Shown piece after piece: positions 17,425 to 25,710 of a stretch of 64,000 bases of DNA. Within the stretch, counting starts at the first letter, position 1. Every line of letters starts with the position of its first letter. The stretch spans positions 1,406,075 to 1,470,074 of the forward strand of contig NC_020302.1 in assembly GCF_000341345.1 (NCBI RefSeq). Direction: 5' to 3'. Under the pieces are notes generated by a model. It was not told the origin of the DNA. It was given only the letters and a program-made list of their open reading frames with translations, and did no database searches. Source of the DNA: Corynebacterium halotolerans YIM 70093 = DSM 44683 (GTDB taxonomy: Bacteria; Actinomycetota; Actinomycetes; Mycobacteriales; Mycobacteriaceae). Position numbers and translations under genes: made by a program.

Positions 17425-17955
17425 TCAGGCGTCCCCGGGATAGGTGAGGCTTCCGTCGGCGCCGACCTCGGCACCCTCGTTGAGCTTCGCGGGCGTGAGC
17501 TTGCCCGGTCCCATGAGGTGGAGGACCGTCTCGCCGCGGGCCAGGAGGTGATCGGCGATGATCCTCCGGTGGCAGCGCCACCACACGGCCTCGGCGCACA
17601 ACAGCGTGGGGCGGGCCGCGTCCCCGCCCCGCAGCTCGGTCAGGCCCTCCTGAAATTCCCCGGAGAGGGCGTAGTCGGCGTAGTTGTGGAAGCTGCGGTT
17701 CTCCCAGAAGCCGTTGACCTCGGCGGGAATGTCCTTCTGCCGGGGACGGCGCCCGGTGAGGGAGGGCGCGTGGCGGTAACCGATCCCGGCCTCCCGCAGT
17801 GCGGGTGCCAGGTTCTCCCGGTCGAACCACGGGTACTTCCGGGAACCCGGCAACCGGCGTACGTCGACGACCATGTCCGCCCCGGCCCCGCGGAGCATGT
17901 CGAGGAACTCCCCGAGCTCCCGGTTGGAGTGGCCCACGGTGAGGAACTCAGTCAT
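17425..17955 (-). CDS. DUF488 family protein
   Basis: A 176-residue cytoplasmic protein of DUF488. Typical elements are FLTVGHSNREL at the N-terminus, VVDVRRLPGSRKYPWFD, and the cysteine/histidine segment LLCAEAVWWRCHRRIIADHL near residue 125. The family is widespread and has no established biochemical role. Two ATGs lie side by side (17958 and 17955); the second is chosen because AGGAGG is 6 bases from it and only 3 from the first. It is divergent from the FAH-family gene across a 238-base gap. Confidence 0.85.
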   Translation of the reverse strand: MTEFLTVGHSNRELGEFLDMLRGAGADMVVDVRRLPGSRKYPWFDRENLAPALREAGIGYRHAPSLTGRRPRQKDIPAEVNGFWENRSFHNYADYALSGEFQEGLTELRGGDAARPTLLCAEAVWWRCHRRIIADHLLARGETVLHLMGPGKLTPAKLNEGAEVGADGSLTYPGDA

Positions 17956-18044
17956 CATCGGCCTCCTTACGCGGTGGGCCCGATGCTACCCGCGACCGGG
18001 CGCGCCGGGCACCCCGCTACAGTTCCGGGCGGGATTAACAAGCA

Positions 18045-18063
18045 TGCGAACTTAAACTTCGCA
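18045..18063. promoter_or_regulatory. Inverted repeat TGCGAA-N7-TTCGCA, possible operator
   Basis: A perfect 6-bp inverted repeat with an A/T-rich 7-base centre, midway in the gap between the divergent DUF488 and FAH-family genes. About 30 bases later there is an 11-base palindrome TCACACTGTGA. The regulator is unknown. Confidence 0.4.
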
Positions 18064-18180
18064 GAGTAGTGCGAGCGTGTTGACGTTGACGCATCACACT
18101 GTGAATTCCGGCGGGTAAAACTGCAGCTCGACGGGAACATTCAGGGGCCACCCCGAATCGACCGGTGCCCGCGGGGCTTG

Positions 18181-18186
18181 TAGGAT
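18181..18186 (+). promoter_or_regulatory. -10 hexamer TAGGAT, leaderless start at 18194
   Basis: TAGGAT ends 7 bases before the ATG at 18194, while the earlier ATG at 18185 overlaps the hexamer. This supports MRYGRIATPDG as the N-terminus. Confidence 0.5.
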
Positions 18187-18193
18187 GACCGTT

Positions 18194-19000
18194 ATGCGTT
18201 ATGGAAGAATCGCCACCCCGGATGGCATGTGTTTCGCTGTGATCGACGGCGCCGAGGACAACAACGAGAAGCTGGTGGCCAAGGAGATCGAGGGCACCCC
18301 CTTCACCGAGCCGAACTACACCGGCCGTGAGTGGGCGCTGGAGGACGTGAAACTCCTCGCCCCGATGCTGCCGAGCAAGGTCGTGGCCATCGGCCGCAAC
18401 TACGCCGACCACGTGGCCGAGGTGTTCCAGAAGTCCGCCGACTCCCTGCCCCCGACCCTGTTCCTCAAGCCCCCGACCTCCGTCGTCGGCCCCGAGGCCG
18501 CCATCAAGATCCCCGAGTTCGCCACCAAGGTCGAGTTCGAGGGCGAGCTGGCTGTCGTCATCGGTAAGCCCTGCAAGAACGTCAAGGCTGAGGACTGGAA
18601 GTCCGTCGTTCTCGGCTACACCATCGTCAATGACGTCTCCTCCCGCGACCTGCAGTTCGCCGACGGCCAGTGGGCGCGCGCCAAGGGCATCGACACCTTC
18701 TGCCCGCTGGGCCCCTGGATCGAGACCGACCTCGACGCCGTTGACGTCGACGACCTGCCGATCAAGGCGCGCCTGACCCACGAGGGCGTGACCGAGACGA
18801 AGCAGGACTCCAACTCCCAGCAGATGATCATGAAGATGGGGGAGATCATCGAGTTCATCACCGCCTCCATGACCCTGCTGCCGGGCGACGTCATCTGCAC
18901 CGGTTCCCCCGCGGGAACCGAGGCCATGGTCCCGGGCGACTACATCGAGGTCGAGATCCCGGGCATCGGCAAGCTCGGCAACCCGATTGAACGTGCCTGA
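18194..19000 (+). CDS. odx: Fumarylacetoacetate-hydrolase family protein, probable oxaloacetate decarboxylase
   Basis: A 268-residue metal-dependent enzyme of the FAH superfamily. The fold signature is plain: AIGRNYADHV, FLKPPTSVVGP, the metal ligands in EFEGELAVVIGK, and NDVSSRDLQF. Length and neighbours (DnaQ-like gene before, isochorismate synthase and gltX after) match what I recall for C. glutamicum Cg1458 (Odx), shown to decarboxylate oxaloacetate to pyruvate. If equivalent, it affects flux at the PEP-pyruvate-oxaloacetate node. Older annotation would call it hydroxyhepta-dienedioate isomerase. Family certain; substrate inferred from synteny. Confidence 0.85.
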   Translation: MRYGRIATPDGMCFAVIDGAEDNNEKLVAKEIEGTPFTEPNYTGREWALEDVKLLAPMLPSKVVAIGRNYADHVAEVFQKSADSLPPTLFLKPPTSVVGPEAAIKIPEFATKVEFEGELAVVIGKPCKNVKAEDWKSVVLGYTIVNDVSSRDLQFADGQWARAKGIDTFCPLGPWIETDLDAVDVDDLPIKARLTHEGVTETKQDSNSQQMIMKMGEIIEFITASMTLLPGDVICTGSPAGTEAMVPGDYIEVEIPGIGKLGNPIERA

Positions 19001-19568
19001 GCACCATCCTGACCGGGAGGACTTCGGGTCCTTCTACGCGGGGAGCCGGAAATGGTCCGGCAACCCCAATGCGGCGCTGGTCCGCGAGGCCGGCCCGCTG
19101 AATCCGGGCACCGCGCTCGACGTCGGATACGGGGAGGGCGCCGACGTCGTCTGGCTCGCCGAACACGGCTGGCGGACGACCGGTATCGACCCGGTGGACA
19201 CGACCCTCGGGCGCGCCCGTGCCCTGGCCGACGCCCGCGGCGTCGCTGTGGAGCTCCGGCGCGCCGGGGTGGGGGAGTTCGTCCCCGGCCAGCCCTTCGA
19301 CCTCGTGGCCTGCAGCTACCTGCCGGTGGGACCGGAGGCCGTCGCGGCCGTCGAACAGCTCGTCGCCCCGGGCGGCACCCTGCTGTGGGTCCACCACGAC
19401 TTCGGCCCGCAGGGCCGTTCCGGCATCATCTCACCCGCGCAGGTGGCGCAGCTGCTGGGCACGGAATTCACCGTGCACACCCTGGAGACCGTCAACCGCG
19501 GCATCACCCACGGTGCCGGAGCCCACCACACCCGCGACGTGGTGCTGGTGGCCGGAAGAACCGGTTAG
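18993..19568 (+). CDS. Class I SAM-dependent methyltransferase
   Basis: A 191-residue methyltransferase with Rossmann motif I as ALDVGYGEGADVVWLAEHG, an acidic residue at the end of strand 2 (TTGIDPVD), and motif II region FDLVACSYLPV; the second Gly of E/DxGxGxG is Tyr here (DVGYGEG). The substrate cannot be read from the sequence; small size and the FYAGSRKWSGNPN start resemble the tellurite-resistance/UbiE-like group. It starts at GTG 18993, overlapping the end of the FAH-family gene by 8 bases, and its stop overlaps the end of the convergent isochorismate synthase gene. Confidence 0.82.
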   Translation: MPEHHPDREDFGSFYAGSRKWSGNPNAALVREAGPLNPGTALDVGYGEGADVVWLAEHGWRTTGIDPVDTTLGRARALADARGVAVELRRAGVGEFVPGQPFDLVACSYLPVGPEAVAAVEQLVAPGGTLLWVHHDFGPQGRSGIISPAQVAQLLGTEFTVHTLETVNRGITHGAGAHHTRDVVLVAGRTG

Positions 19569-20677
19569 AGCCCCAGCGAGCGCAGAATCGTCCGCAGCTT
19601 CGCGGTCGTCTCCTCGAGTTCCTCCTCGGCGACCGAGTCCGCCACGATGCCGCCGCCGGCCCACGCCCGGGCCGAGCGGCCGTCGCCGGCGACCTCCGCA
19701 CAGCGGATGGCCACCATGTACTCGCCGTCGCCGGAATCATCGCACCAGCCGACCGCGCCCGAGTAGAACCCGCGGTCCGACTCCGCCGTCTGAATCAGTG
19801 CCTCCGCCGCATCCGTCGGGGTACCGCAGATCGCCGGCGTGGGGTGCACCCGCAGCGCCAGCTCAAGCGCGGTCGTCGCCGGATCCTTCAGGGTGCCGAC
19901 GATCGGGGTGGCCAGGTGCCACATCTCGTTCGTCTTCGTCACCTCCGGGTGGGCCGGGATGTCCAGCCGCGAGCACAGCGGCGCGAGTGCGGTGCGGAGA
20001 TGGTCGACGACGAACTGGTGCTCACTCAGATCCTTGCCGGAGGTGCGCAGCCGCGTGCCGACGACCGCGTCGCGGTCCCGGTCGGCCTCGCGTGGCGCGG
20101 AGCCCGCCAGGGGATAGGCCGACACCGTCGAACCCTGGCGCTTGACCAGCACCTCGGGGGAGGAACCGACGATCATGTGGCCCTCGCGTCCGGCCGGGGT
20201 CAGATCCGCGATGAACCCGTCCCGGTTGAAGGAGTTGTCGATCAGGCGCGCGGCCACCAGCAGGGGGTCGACCGGTGGGTCGAAGGCGATGTCCACCGCC
20301 CGCGCCAGCACGACCTTGTCCAGCTTCGACTGGCGAATGGTGCCGATCGCGGCCTCCACCCGGCGCAGGTGCTCCTGCGGCTCCGGATCGACGCCGCTGA
20401 TCGCGGCGTGCAGCACCGAGCCCGGGCCCTGCCGGTAATGGGAGTGCGGCTCCAGCGGGCCGTCCTCCCGGATGATCGACTCCGGCACGGTCAGCGCGGC
20501 CAGAGCGCCACGGTCGAAGGGCAGCGCGCCGACGACCATCGGCACCCGCCCCGCGCGCAGTGCCTCCACCGCCGCCCAGGGATCGGTGAAGGATTCCACG
20601 CACCCCTGGGTACGCACCGACCCGTGCGCACGGGAGAGTAGGAAGTCCGGCGCGGTGACAGGTCGGTGGGCACACAT
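19565..20677 (-). CDS. Isochorismate synthase
   Basis: Converts chorismate to isochorismate, the entry to menaquinone (MenF role) or catecholate siderophores (EntC/DhbC role). The 370 residues form one chorismate-binding domain: KLDKVVLARA with the general-base Lys, MIVGSSPEVLV, YPLAGSAPR, HQFVVDHLR, HPTPAICGTPTDAA and GAVGWCDDSGDGEYMVAIR. The start at 20677 has TAAACT 8 bases upstream (leaderless). No other menaquinone or siderophore gene is adjacent, so which pathway it serves is open. Symbols menF and dhbC/entC are both used for such genes. Confidence 0.92.
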   Translation of the reverse strand: MCAHRPVTAPDFLLSRAHGSVRTQGCVESFTDPWAAVEALRAGRVPMVVGALPFDRGALAALTVPESIIREDGPLEPHSHYRQGPGSVLHAAISGVDPEPQEHLRRVEAAIGTIRQSKLDKVVLARAVDIAFDPPVDPLLVAARLIDNSFNRDGFIADLTPAGREGHMIVGSSPEVLVKRQGSTVSAYPLAGSAPREADRDRDAVVGTRLRTSGKDLSEHQFVVDHLRTALAPLCSRLDIPAHPEVTKTNEMWHLATPIVGTLKDPATTALELALRVHPTPAICGTPTDAAEALIQTAESDRGFYSGAVGWCDDSGDGEYMVAIRCAEVAGDGRSARAWAGGGIVADSVAEEELEETTAKLRTILRSLGL

Positions 20678-20738
20678 GGCTGAATAGTTTAGCGCCCGGG
20701 CATTTGCTTTCGCCCGAACGGTCACCGAATATACCGGA

Positions 20739-21677
20739 GTGCCTCCTCGTCGCCTCCTTCCCCTGCTGACAGCCGGGCTTCTGGCCCTCGGCTCCGTCGC
20801 GCCCGCGCACGCGCAGTCCTCACTGCCCGCTCACTCCCCGGGCTCATCCGCGTCGTCGCTGCCCACGCTGTCCTCCGGCGGCGCAACGTCGTCCGAGTAC
20901 CCCGAACATCCCGGAATCGTGCCGGACACCACCGTCCGGCTGGAGGTGCCCGTGCCGGGCGGCCCAACCCGGGACGTCCTGATCTCGCTGCCCGAGAACT
21001 ACGACCCGACCCGGACCTACCCCGTGTGGCTGGCGTACCCGGGCCGGTCCATCAGCCCCGAACACATGTCGACCGACACGGGCCTGCAGGTGGCCTCCGA
21101 CGCGATCGTCGCCTACGGACGCGGGGAGGGCGGGGCCTGGGCCGGCGCCCCGTACGCCGTGACGGACATGGCGGAGGACATCGCGTACTCGCGCGCCGTC
21201 GTCGACCGGATCGCGCAGGACCACCTAATCGACCGTGACCGGGTGTACGCCATCGGGCACTCGAACGGCGGCGGCTTCGCACTCGCCCTCGCCTGCCACG
21301 CCCCCGACCTGGTCGCGGGCGTGGTCGGCGTCTCGGGCATCTACTACAACCCCGGCACCCCGGCCTCCGGCAGGTGCGCCGGACAACCGGTGCCGGTCAT
21401 GATCATCCACTCGCGCAACGACGGGCTCTCCCTGATCGAGGGCGCGACCGCCCACGGCGTTCCTTATGTCGGGGCCGCGGCGATGGTCGGAATCCATGCG
21501 GCGATCAACGGCTGCGGTGGCGCGACGACCCGTCCGGTCGCGCCCGGGGTGACGGCCCACGTCCGGCAGGGCTGCGAGGCCGCCACGGAACTCATCCTCT
21601 CCGAATCCGACGGTCACGGCTGGCCGCACTACTCGGCCTTCGAAGCGTGGGACTTCCTGTCAGCTCAGAACCTCTGA
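20739..21677 (+). CDS. Secreted alpha/beta-hydrolase, PHB depolymerase/feruloyl esterase (LpqC-like)
   Basis: A 312-residue exported esterase. The signal peptide MPPRRLLPLLTAGLLALGSVAPAHA ends in an AHA cleavage site. The nucleophile elbow is GHSNGGG near residue 176; an acid (Asp, HSRNDG) and catalytic His (SDGHGWP) follow at the expected places. This is the arrangement of the LpqC/PHB-depolymerase group, whose true substrates in corynebacteria are unknown. The next gene is a paralogue, so the pair arose by tandem duplication. Start is GTG 20739; there is no good ribosome site. Confidence 0.85.
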   Translation: MPPRRLLPLLTAGLLALGSVAPAHAQSSLPAHSPGSSASSLPTLSSGGATSSEYPEHPGIVPDTTVRLEVPVPGGPTRDVLISLPENYDPTRTYPVWLAYPGRSISPEHMSTDTGLQVASDAIVAYGRGEGGAWAGAPYAVTDMAEDIAYSRAVVDRIAQDHLIDRDRVYAIGHSNGGGFALALACHAPDLVAGVVGVSGIYYNPGTPASGRCAGQPVPVMIIHSRNDGLSLIEGATAHGVPYVGAAAMVGIHAAINGCGGATTRPVAPGVTAHVRQGCEAATELILSESDGHGWPHYSAFEAWDFLSAQNL

Positions 21678-21766
21678 TCGGGCATTTTCCACGGTACGTA
21701 GGAGTTCGCTGAGAGGGTGGCCGCGGCGCTGTCCGACCACCGGCGAGGCAGCTAGCGTGGGCGGAT

Positions 21767-22813
21767 GTGAGCCGTCACGCCAGAGCCCCGCAGCCCAACC
21801 GCCACCGGCGGCTGGCCCTCATCGCCGCCGCGCTCGTCGTCCCCCTGGGCGCCGTCGCCGTGCAGGGCGCCTCCGGGTCCGATGACCCACCCCCGCCCGA
21901 GGATGCGGCGCAGACCGTCGCCCGGGACGTGGCGCCCGCACCTCAATCCGAGGAGCCGACCCCCGAGCCGCCCGTGTCCGTGGGACTCTCCGATGAGGAG
22001 GTCGCGGCCTTCGTCCCGGCGCTGAAAACCGCCGCGCCGGGCACCCTGAATTCCGTCACGCTGACCATGCCGGACGGGCAGGAGCGGCGCTACCTCTACT
22101 CGGTACCCGTCGGCGCGGACCCGCAGGAACCGCTGCCGGTGCTGCTGGCCATGGGCGGGTGGACCGATCCACCGGAGAACTTCCTGCGTTATGCGGGCTT
22201 CGACACCTCGGCCGCCGCCTCCGAGGCGGTGGTGGTCTACCCGGCGGGCGTGACCAACGCCTGGGCCGGAGCCCCCTACTCCGCGACGGGGGAGGACGAG
22301 GACATCAGCTTCCTACGGGCCGTGATCGCCCAGCTGGAGACCGCTCTGCCGATCGACCGGGACCGCGTCACGGCCGTCGGCATGTCCAACGGCGGCGGCA
22401 TGGCCCTCGAGCTGGCGTGCCACGCCCCCGACCTGGTCGCCGGCGTGGCGGCGGTTTCCGGTGCGTTCTACGAGGGAATCACCACCGGCTGCCGGGACAC
22501 CCCGGTGGCCACCCAGATCATCCACGGCACCGACGACGAACTGCTCAACTACGGCGGCGGCGTCCTCCACGACACGCCCTATCTGCCGGTGGAGGAGGTC
22601 GTCCGGTGGCAGGGCACGCGCAACGGCTGCTCCACGGAGGCCCCGGAGTCGACCCCGCTCGGCGACAACTCCGACCGGCTGGTGCTGCCGGACTGCACCG
22701 TCGAGACCGAACACATCCGGGTCAACGGCGGCTTCCACGACTGGTACATCGACCCGTCCACCCCGGATGAAACCTGGGAGTTCCTCTCGCGCCAGCACGC
22801 CGCCGCGGGCTGA
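21767..22813 (+). CDS. Exported alpha/beta-hydrolase, paralogue of the upstream esterase
   Basis: A 348-residue protein with N-terminal anchor RRLALIAAALVVPLGAVAVQG and a Pro/Glu-rich linker (residues about 45-80), so possibly surface-displayed rather than released. The hydrolase domain parallels the upstream gene: NAWAGAPYSATGEDEDISF versus the same region there, nucleophile elbow GMSNGGG, the shared LACHAPDLVAGV, acid in HGTDDE and His in NGGFHDWY. GTG 21767 follows TAGCGT by 8 bases (leaderless). Substrate unknown. Confidence 0.84.
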   Translation: MSRHARAPQPNRHRRLALIAAALVVPLGAVAVQGASGSDDPPPPEDAAQTVARDVAPAPQSEEPTPEPPVSVGLSDEEVAAFVPALKTAAPGTLNSVTLTMPDGQERRYLYSVPVGADPQEPLPVLLAMGGWTDPPENFLRYAGFDTSAAASEAVVVYPAGVTNAWAGAPYSATGEDEDISFLRAVIAQLETALPIDRDRVTAVGMSNGGGMALELACHAPDLVAGVAAVSGAFYEGITTGCRDTPVATQIIHGTDDELLNYGGGVLHDTPYLPVEEVVRWQGTRNGCSTEAPESTPLGDNSDRLVLPDCTVETEHIRVNGGFHDWYIDPSTPDETWEFLSRQHAAAG

Positions 22814-22824
22814 TCCGGCTCGTC

Positions 22825-22830
22825 TACCAT
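22825..22830 (+). promoter_or_regulatory. -10 hexamer TACCAT before gltX
   Basis: TACCAT ends 7 bases before the ATG at 22838, which selects that start over the in-frame ATGs at 22829 and 22832 lying within or at the hexamer. Confidence 0.5.
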
Positions 22831-22837
22831 GATGGGC

Positions 22838-24319
22838 ATGACTGACGTACGCGTACGATTCTGCCCGTCGCCCACCGGAACCCCGCACGTGGGCCTGGTG
22901 CGCACCGCCCTGTTCAACTGGGCATATGCCCGCCACACCAACGGCACCCTGGTGTTCCGCATCGAGGACACCGACGCCGCCCGCGACTCCGAGGATTCCT
23001 ACCAGGCCATCATCGACGGCCTGAACTGGCTCGGCCTGGACTGGGACGAGGGCGTCGAGAAGGGCGGTCCCCACGAGCCCTACCGTCAGTCCCGGCGCAT
23101 GGACATCTACGCGGATGTGCTGAAAAAGCTCATCGACGCCGGGGAGGTCTACCCGGCCTACTCCACGGCCGAGGAAGTCGAGGAGCGCCACAAGGCCGCC
23201 GGCCGCGACCCCAAGCTCGGCTACGACAACCACGACCGCACCCTGACCGAGGAGCAGATCGCCGCGTTCGAGGCGGAGGGCCGTAAGCCGGTCTGGCGTC
23301 TACGCATGCCGGACAAGAACTGGGCCTGGACCGATCTGGTCCGCGGTGAGGTTGAGTTCAAGGCCGCCACCCAGCCGGACTTCGTCGTGGCCCGCTCCAA
23401 CGGCCAGCCCCTCTACACGTTGGTCAACCCGGTCGACGACGCCCTGATGCGGATCACCCACGTACTGCGTGGCGAGGACCTCCTGCCGTCCACCCCCCGC
23501 CAGATCGCCCTCTACGAGGCCCTGCAGCGCATCGGCGTGGCCGAATTCACCCCGCAGTTCGGGCACCTGCCGTTCGTCATGGGCGAGGGCAACAAGAAGC
23601 TGTCCAAGCGCGACCCGCAGTCCGATCTGTTCAAGCACCGCGAGGCGGGCATCATCCGCGAGGGCATGCTCAACTACCTCGCCCTGCTCGGTTGGTCCCT
23701 GTCCGCGGACGAGGACATCTTCACCGTCGACCAGCTCGTGGAGAACTTCGACATCGCCGATGTGCTGGGCAACCCCGCCCGCTTCGACCAGAAGAAGCTC
23801 GAGGCCATCAACGCCGACCACATCCGTCTGCTGGAGCCGGCGGATTTCGAGCAGCGCCTGCGCGCCCACCTGACCGAGTTCACCGACTTCCCGGCCGATT
23901 ACCCGGCCGAGAAGTTCCACGTCGCCGCCGACCTGGTGCACACCCGCATCAAGACCCTCGGCGACGCCTACGGCCTGATGAAGTTCCTCGTCACCCCCGA
24001 CGCGGACCTCGCGCTCGACGAGAAGGCCGCCCGCAAGAACCTCAAGGAGGACGCCGTCGAGCCGCTCGAGGCCGGCATCGCGGCCCTTGAGGCGGTCGGG
24101 GAGTGGACCACCCCCGAGATCGAGGCCGCCCTGTCCAAGGCCCTGATCGAGGACCTCGGCCTCAAGCCACGCAAGGCCTACGGCGCACTGCGCGTGGCCA
24201 TCTCCGGCGAGGCGATCTCCCCGCCGCTGTTCGAGTCCATGGAGCTGCTCGGGCGCGAATCAACGCTCGCCCGGCTCCGGGCGGCCCGCCAGGTCACCCC
24301 CTGGCAGGCCTCCGAGTAA
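22838..24319 (+). CDS. gltX: Glutamyl-tRNA synthetase
   Basis: Charges tRNA-Glu with glutamate, and probably tRNA-Gln as well if a GatCAB amidotransferase is used, as in most actinobacteria. The 493 residues are a normal length. Class I motifs are the HIGH-like [10 protein letters not shown] near residue 12 and KLSKRD near 255. The C-terminal half is the anticodon-binding helical cage. It sits a little upstream of tRNA-Gln and two tRNA-Glu genes. It ends in a strong terminator shared with the convergent HTH gene. Confidence 0.97.
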   Translation: MTDVRVRFCPSPTGTPHVGLVRTALFNWAYARHTNGTLVFRIEDTDAARDSEDSYQAIIDGLNWLGLDWDEGVEKGGPHEPYRQSRRMDIYADVLKKLIDAGEVYPAYSTAEEVEERHKAAGRDPKLGYDNHDRTLTEEQIAAFEAEGRKPVWRLRMPDKNWAWTDLVRGEVEFKAATQPDFVVARSNGQPLYTLVNPVDDALMRITHVLRGEDLLPSTPRQIALYEALQRIGVAEFTPQFGHLPFVMGEGNKKLSKRDPQSDLFKHREAGIIREGMLNYLALLGWSLSADEDIFTVDQLVENFDIADVLGNPARFDQKKLEAINADHIRLLEPADFEQRLRAHLTEFTDFPADYPAEKFHVAADLVHTRIKTLGDAYGLMKFLVTPDADLALDEKAARKNLKEDAVEPLEAGIAALEAVGEWTTPEIEAALSKALIEDLGLKPRKAYGALRVAISGEAISPPLFESMELLGRESTLARLRAARQVTPWQASE

Positions 24320-24330
24320 CAGGCGCGCAA

Positions 24331-24370
24331 GAGGCGGGGTGCATCCGTGAACACGGATGCACCCCGCCTC
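24331..24370. terminator. Bidirectional terminator between gltX and the HTH gene
   Basis: A perfect 19-bp stem (GAGGCGGGGTGCATCCGTG and its complement) between two convergent genes. It can serve both strands, although T runs are short. Confidence 0.85.
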
Positions 24371-24394
24371 TCTCGTCCCTGTGGCTCTCCGGGG

Positions 24395-24601
24395 TCAGTC
24401 CGGTTCCCAGCGCAGCAGATCGCCGGGCTGGCACTCCAGAACCTCGCACAGGGCGGACAGCGTGGTGAAGCGCACCGCCTTCGCGCGACCGTTCTTCAGC
24501 ACCGACAGGTTCGCCGGCGTGATGCCGACCCTCTCCGCCAGCGTGCCCACGGCCATCTTGCGTTTGGCGAGCATGACATCGATGTCCACGACGATGGCCA
24601 T
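24395..24601 (-). CDS. Small XRE/Cro-type HTH regulator
   Basis: A 68-residue protein that is essentially one helix-turn-helix domain: MLAKRKMAVGTLAERVGITP, then NLSVLKNGRAKAVRFTTLSAL and a short tail CQPGDLLRW. This is the YozG-like family commonly paired with DUF2975 membrane proteins. Its ATG overlaps the stop of the DUF2975 gene, so the two are co-translated. It probably regulates its own operon through the palindromes at 25104-25140. Confidence 0.88.
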   Translation of the reverse strand: MAIVVDIDVMLAKRKMAVGTLAERVGITPANLSVLKNGRAKAVRFTTLSALCEVLECQPGDLLRWEPD

Positions 24602-25086
24602 CAGATCACCCCGTCCAGCTCGGACTCCATCTCCCGGGCCCGGGCGTCGCGGTCGACCGCCTGGGCCAGCAGCGCCCGCTGCACGTAGACCACCAGGGCG
24701 ACGCCGGCGATGAGCAGCCCCAGCCCACCCAGGAGCAGCACGACACCCGGGGCCACGGTGGTGGGGGCGAGCACGGCCCCCAGCGCGAAGGTCAGGACCG
24801 AGGCGGCGGCGATGGCGTCGGTGATCACGTCGACGTAGCGGAAGGAGGACGTCGAGAACACCGTCCCGCGCCGCACCATCGTCAGCAGCCGCCACACGCA
24901 CACCATGGCCACCTCGACCGTCAGAACCCCGAGGACGACGATCGCGGGAATCAGGTACCGCGCGAAGTCCGGCGCCCCGGCCAGATCCCGGAAGATCAGG
25001 AACGCCATCACCGTCTGGACGAACAGGCACCCGACCAGACCGAGCACGAGGATCCCGCGGAGAACCGCGACAACAGTTGAATTCAC
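24601..25086 (-). CDS. DUF2975 membrane protein
   Basis: A 161-residue integral membrane protein with four hydrophobic segments (about 8-30, 42-65, 90-112, 115-137) and a charged C-terminal tail. This is the DUF2975 layout; the RRGTVFSTSSFRYVDVITDAI segment between helices 2 and 3 is typical. The family nearly always sits next to a small HTH gene as here. Function is unknown; a sensing or anti-regulator role is guessed from the pairing. Start is GTG 25086. Confidence 0.85.
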   Translation of the reverse strand: MNSTVVAVLRGILVLGLVGCLFVQTVMAFLIFRDLAGAPDFARYLIPAIVVLGVLTVEVAMVCVWRLLTMVRRGTVFSTSSFRYVDVITDAIAAASVLTFALGAVLAPTTVAPGVVLLLGGLGLLIAGVALVVYVQRALLAQAVDRDARAREMESELDGVI

Positions 25087-25103
25087 AGCACACCCCTCAG
25101 TTC

Positions 25104-25140
25104 ATATCGGAACATGATATAAATCTATCGAAATTCGATA
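25104..25140. promoter_or_regulatory. Paired palindromes, probable operator of the DUF2975/HTH operon
   Basis: Two related palindromes precede the GTG at 25086: ATATC-N7-GATAT (25104-25120) and the perfect TATCGAA-A-TTCGATA (25126-25140). They overlap the A/T-rich promoter region of the operon. Shared half-sites suggest two dimers of the operon's own HTH protein. Confidence 0.5.
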
Positions 25141-25270
25141 TGTCCGTCAATAGGGCCCCGGTGGGCGAGGGGCGGGGGCGTGAACCTCACCGCGGGAGGC
25201 CGCGCACTTTTCGGGTCGCTCCGCCCGTGTGCGACTATGTGACCCTGTTTTTCCGCCTTGACCTGCTGAT

Positions 25271-25300
25271 TTGTCTGATCTGAGGGCATCTGGTTATAGT
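25271..25300 (+). promoter_or_regulatory. Promoter of tRNA-Gln/tRNA-Glu
   Basis: TTGTCT and TATAGT separated by 18 bases, ending 50 bases before tRNA-Gln. No other gene lies between. Bases 25141-25270 hold nothing else recognisable. Confidence 0.55.
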
Positions 25301-25349
25301 ATTCACCGTTGCAAGGCACGGGGAACGCCCCGGAAAGCCACCGCAACAA

Positions 25350-25421
25350 TGGCCTATGGTGTAATTGGCAACACAACGGTTTCTGGTACCGTCATTCTAG
25401 GTTCGAGTCCTGGTAGGCCAG
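25350..25421 (+). tRNA. tRNA-Gln (anticodon CTG)
   Basis: A 72-base cloverleaf: acceptor TGGCCTA pairs with TAGGCCA, discriminator G, anticodon loop TTCTGGT (CTG), and T-loop GTTCGAGTC. It lies 35 bases before a tRNA-Glu and probably shares its transcript. Confidence 0.93.
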
Positions 25422-25456
25422 CCGCGGTTAATTCCGCCGGCGAAGAAATTCGCCAC

Positions 25457-25529
25457 GCCCCGTTCGTCTAGCGGCCTAGGACACCGCCCTCTCACGGCGG
25501 CGGCACGGGTTCGAATCCCGTACGGGGTA
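25457..25529 (+). tRNA. tRNA-Glu (anticodon CTC), copy 1
   Basis: A 73-base cloverleaf: acceptor GCCCCGT pairs with ACGGGGT, anticodon stem CCGCC/GGCGG around CTC, T-arm CGGGTTCGAATCCCG. Identical in sequence to the copy at 26244. A strong terminator follows. Confidence 0.95.
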
Positions 25530-25534
25530 CAAAC

Positions 25535-25573
25535 AAAAAAAGACCCTGGACCTGTTTGGTCCAGGGTCTTTTT
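25535..25573 (+). terminator. Terminator after tRNA-Glu copy 1
   Basis: AAAAAGACCCTGGACC and its complement around a TGTTT loop, ending in a T run. It separates the tRNA transcript from the candidate RNA gene that follows. Confidence 0.9.
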
Positions 25574-25675
25574 CTGCATTTGCAATCACCCCCGGACTCT
25601 CCCTTTGTGCGTGGGCCCCACCTGCCATGAAGCTGTGACGGGGGTAACTTTTCGGCGGCATTTCGTGAACGGCCC

Positions 25676-25704
25676 TTTAACTGCGGGTGGCCCAGACTTA
25701 TGCT
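25676..25704 (+). promoter_or_regulatory. Promoter of the candidate non-coding RNA
   Basis: TTTAAC and TATGCT separated by 17 bases, placed after the tRNA-Glu terminator and before the structured region. It predicts an RNA start near 25711. Confidence 0.5.
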
Positions 25705-25710
25705 TCAGGT

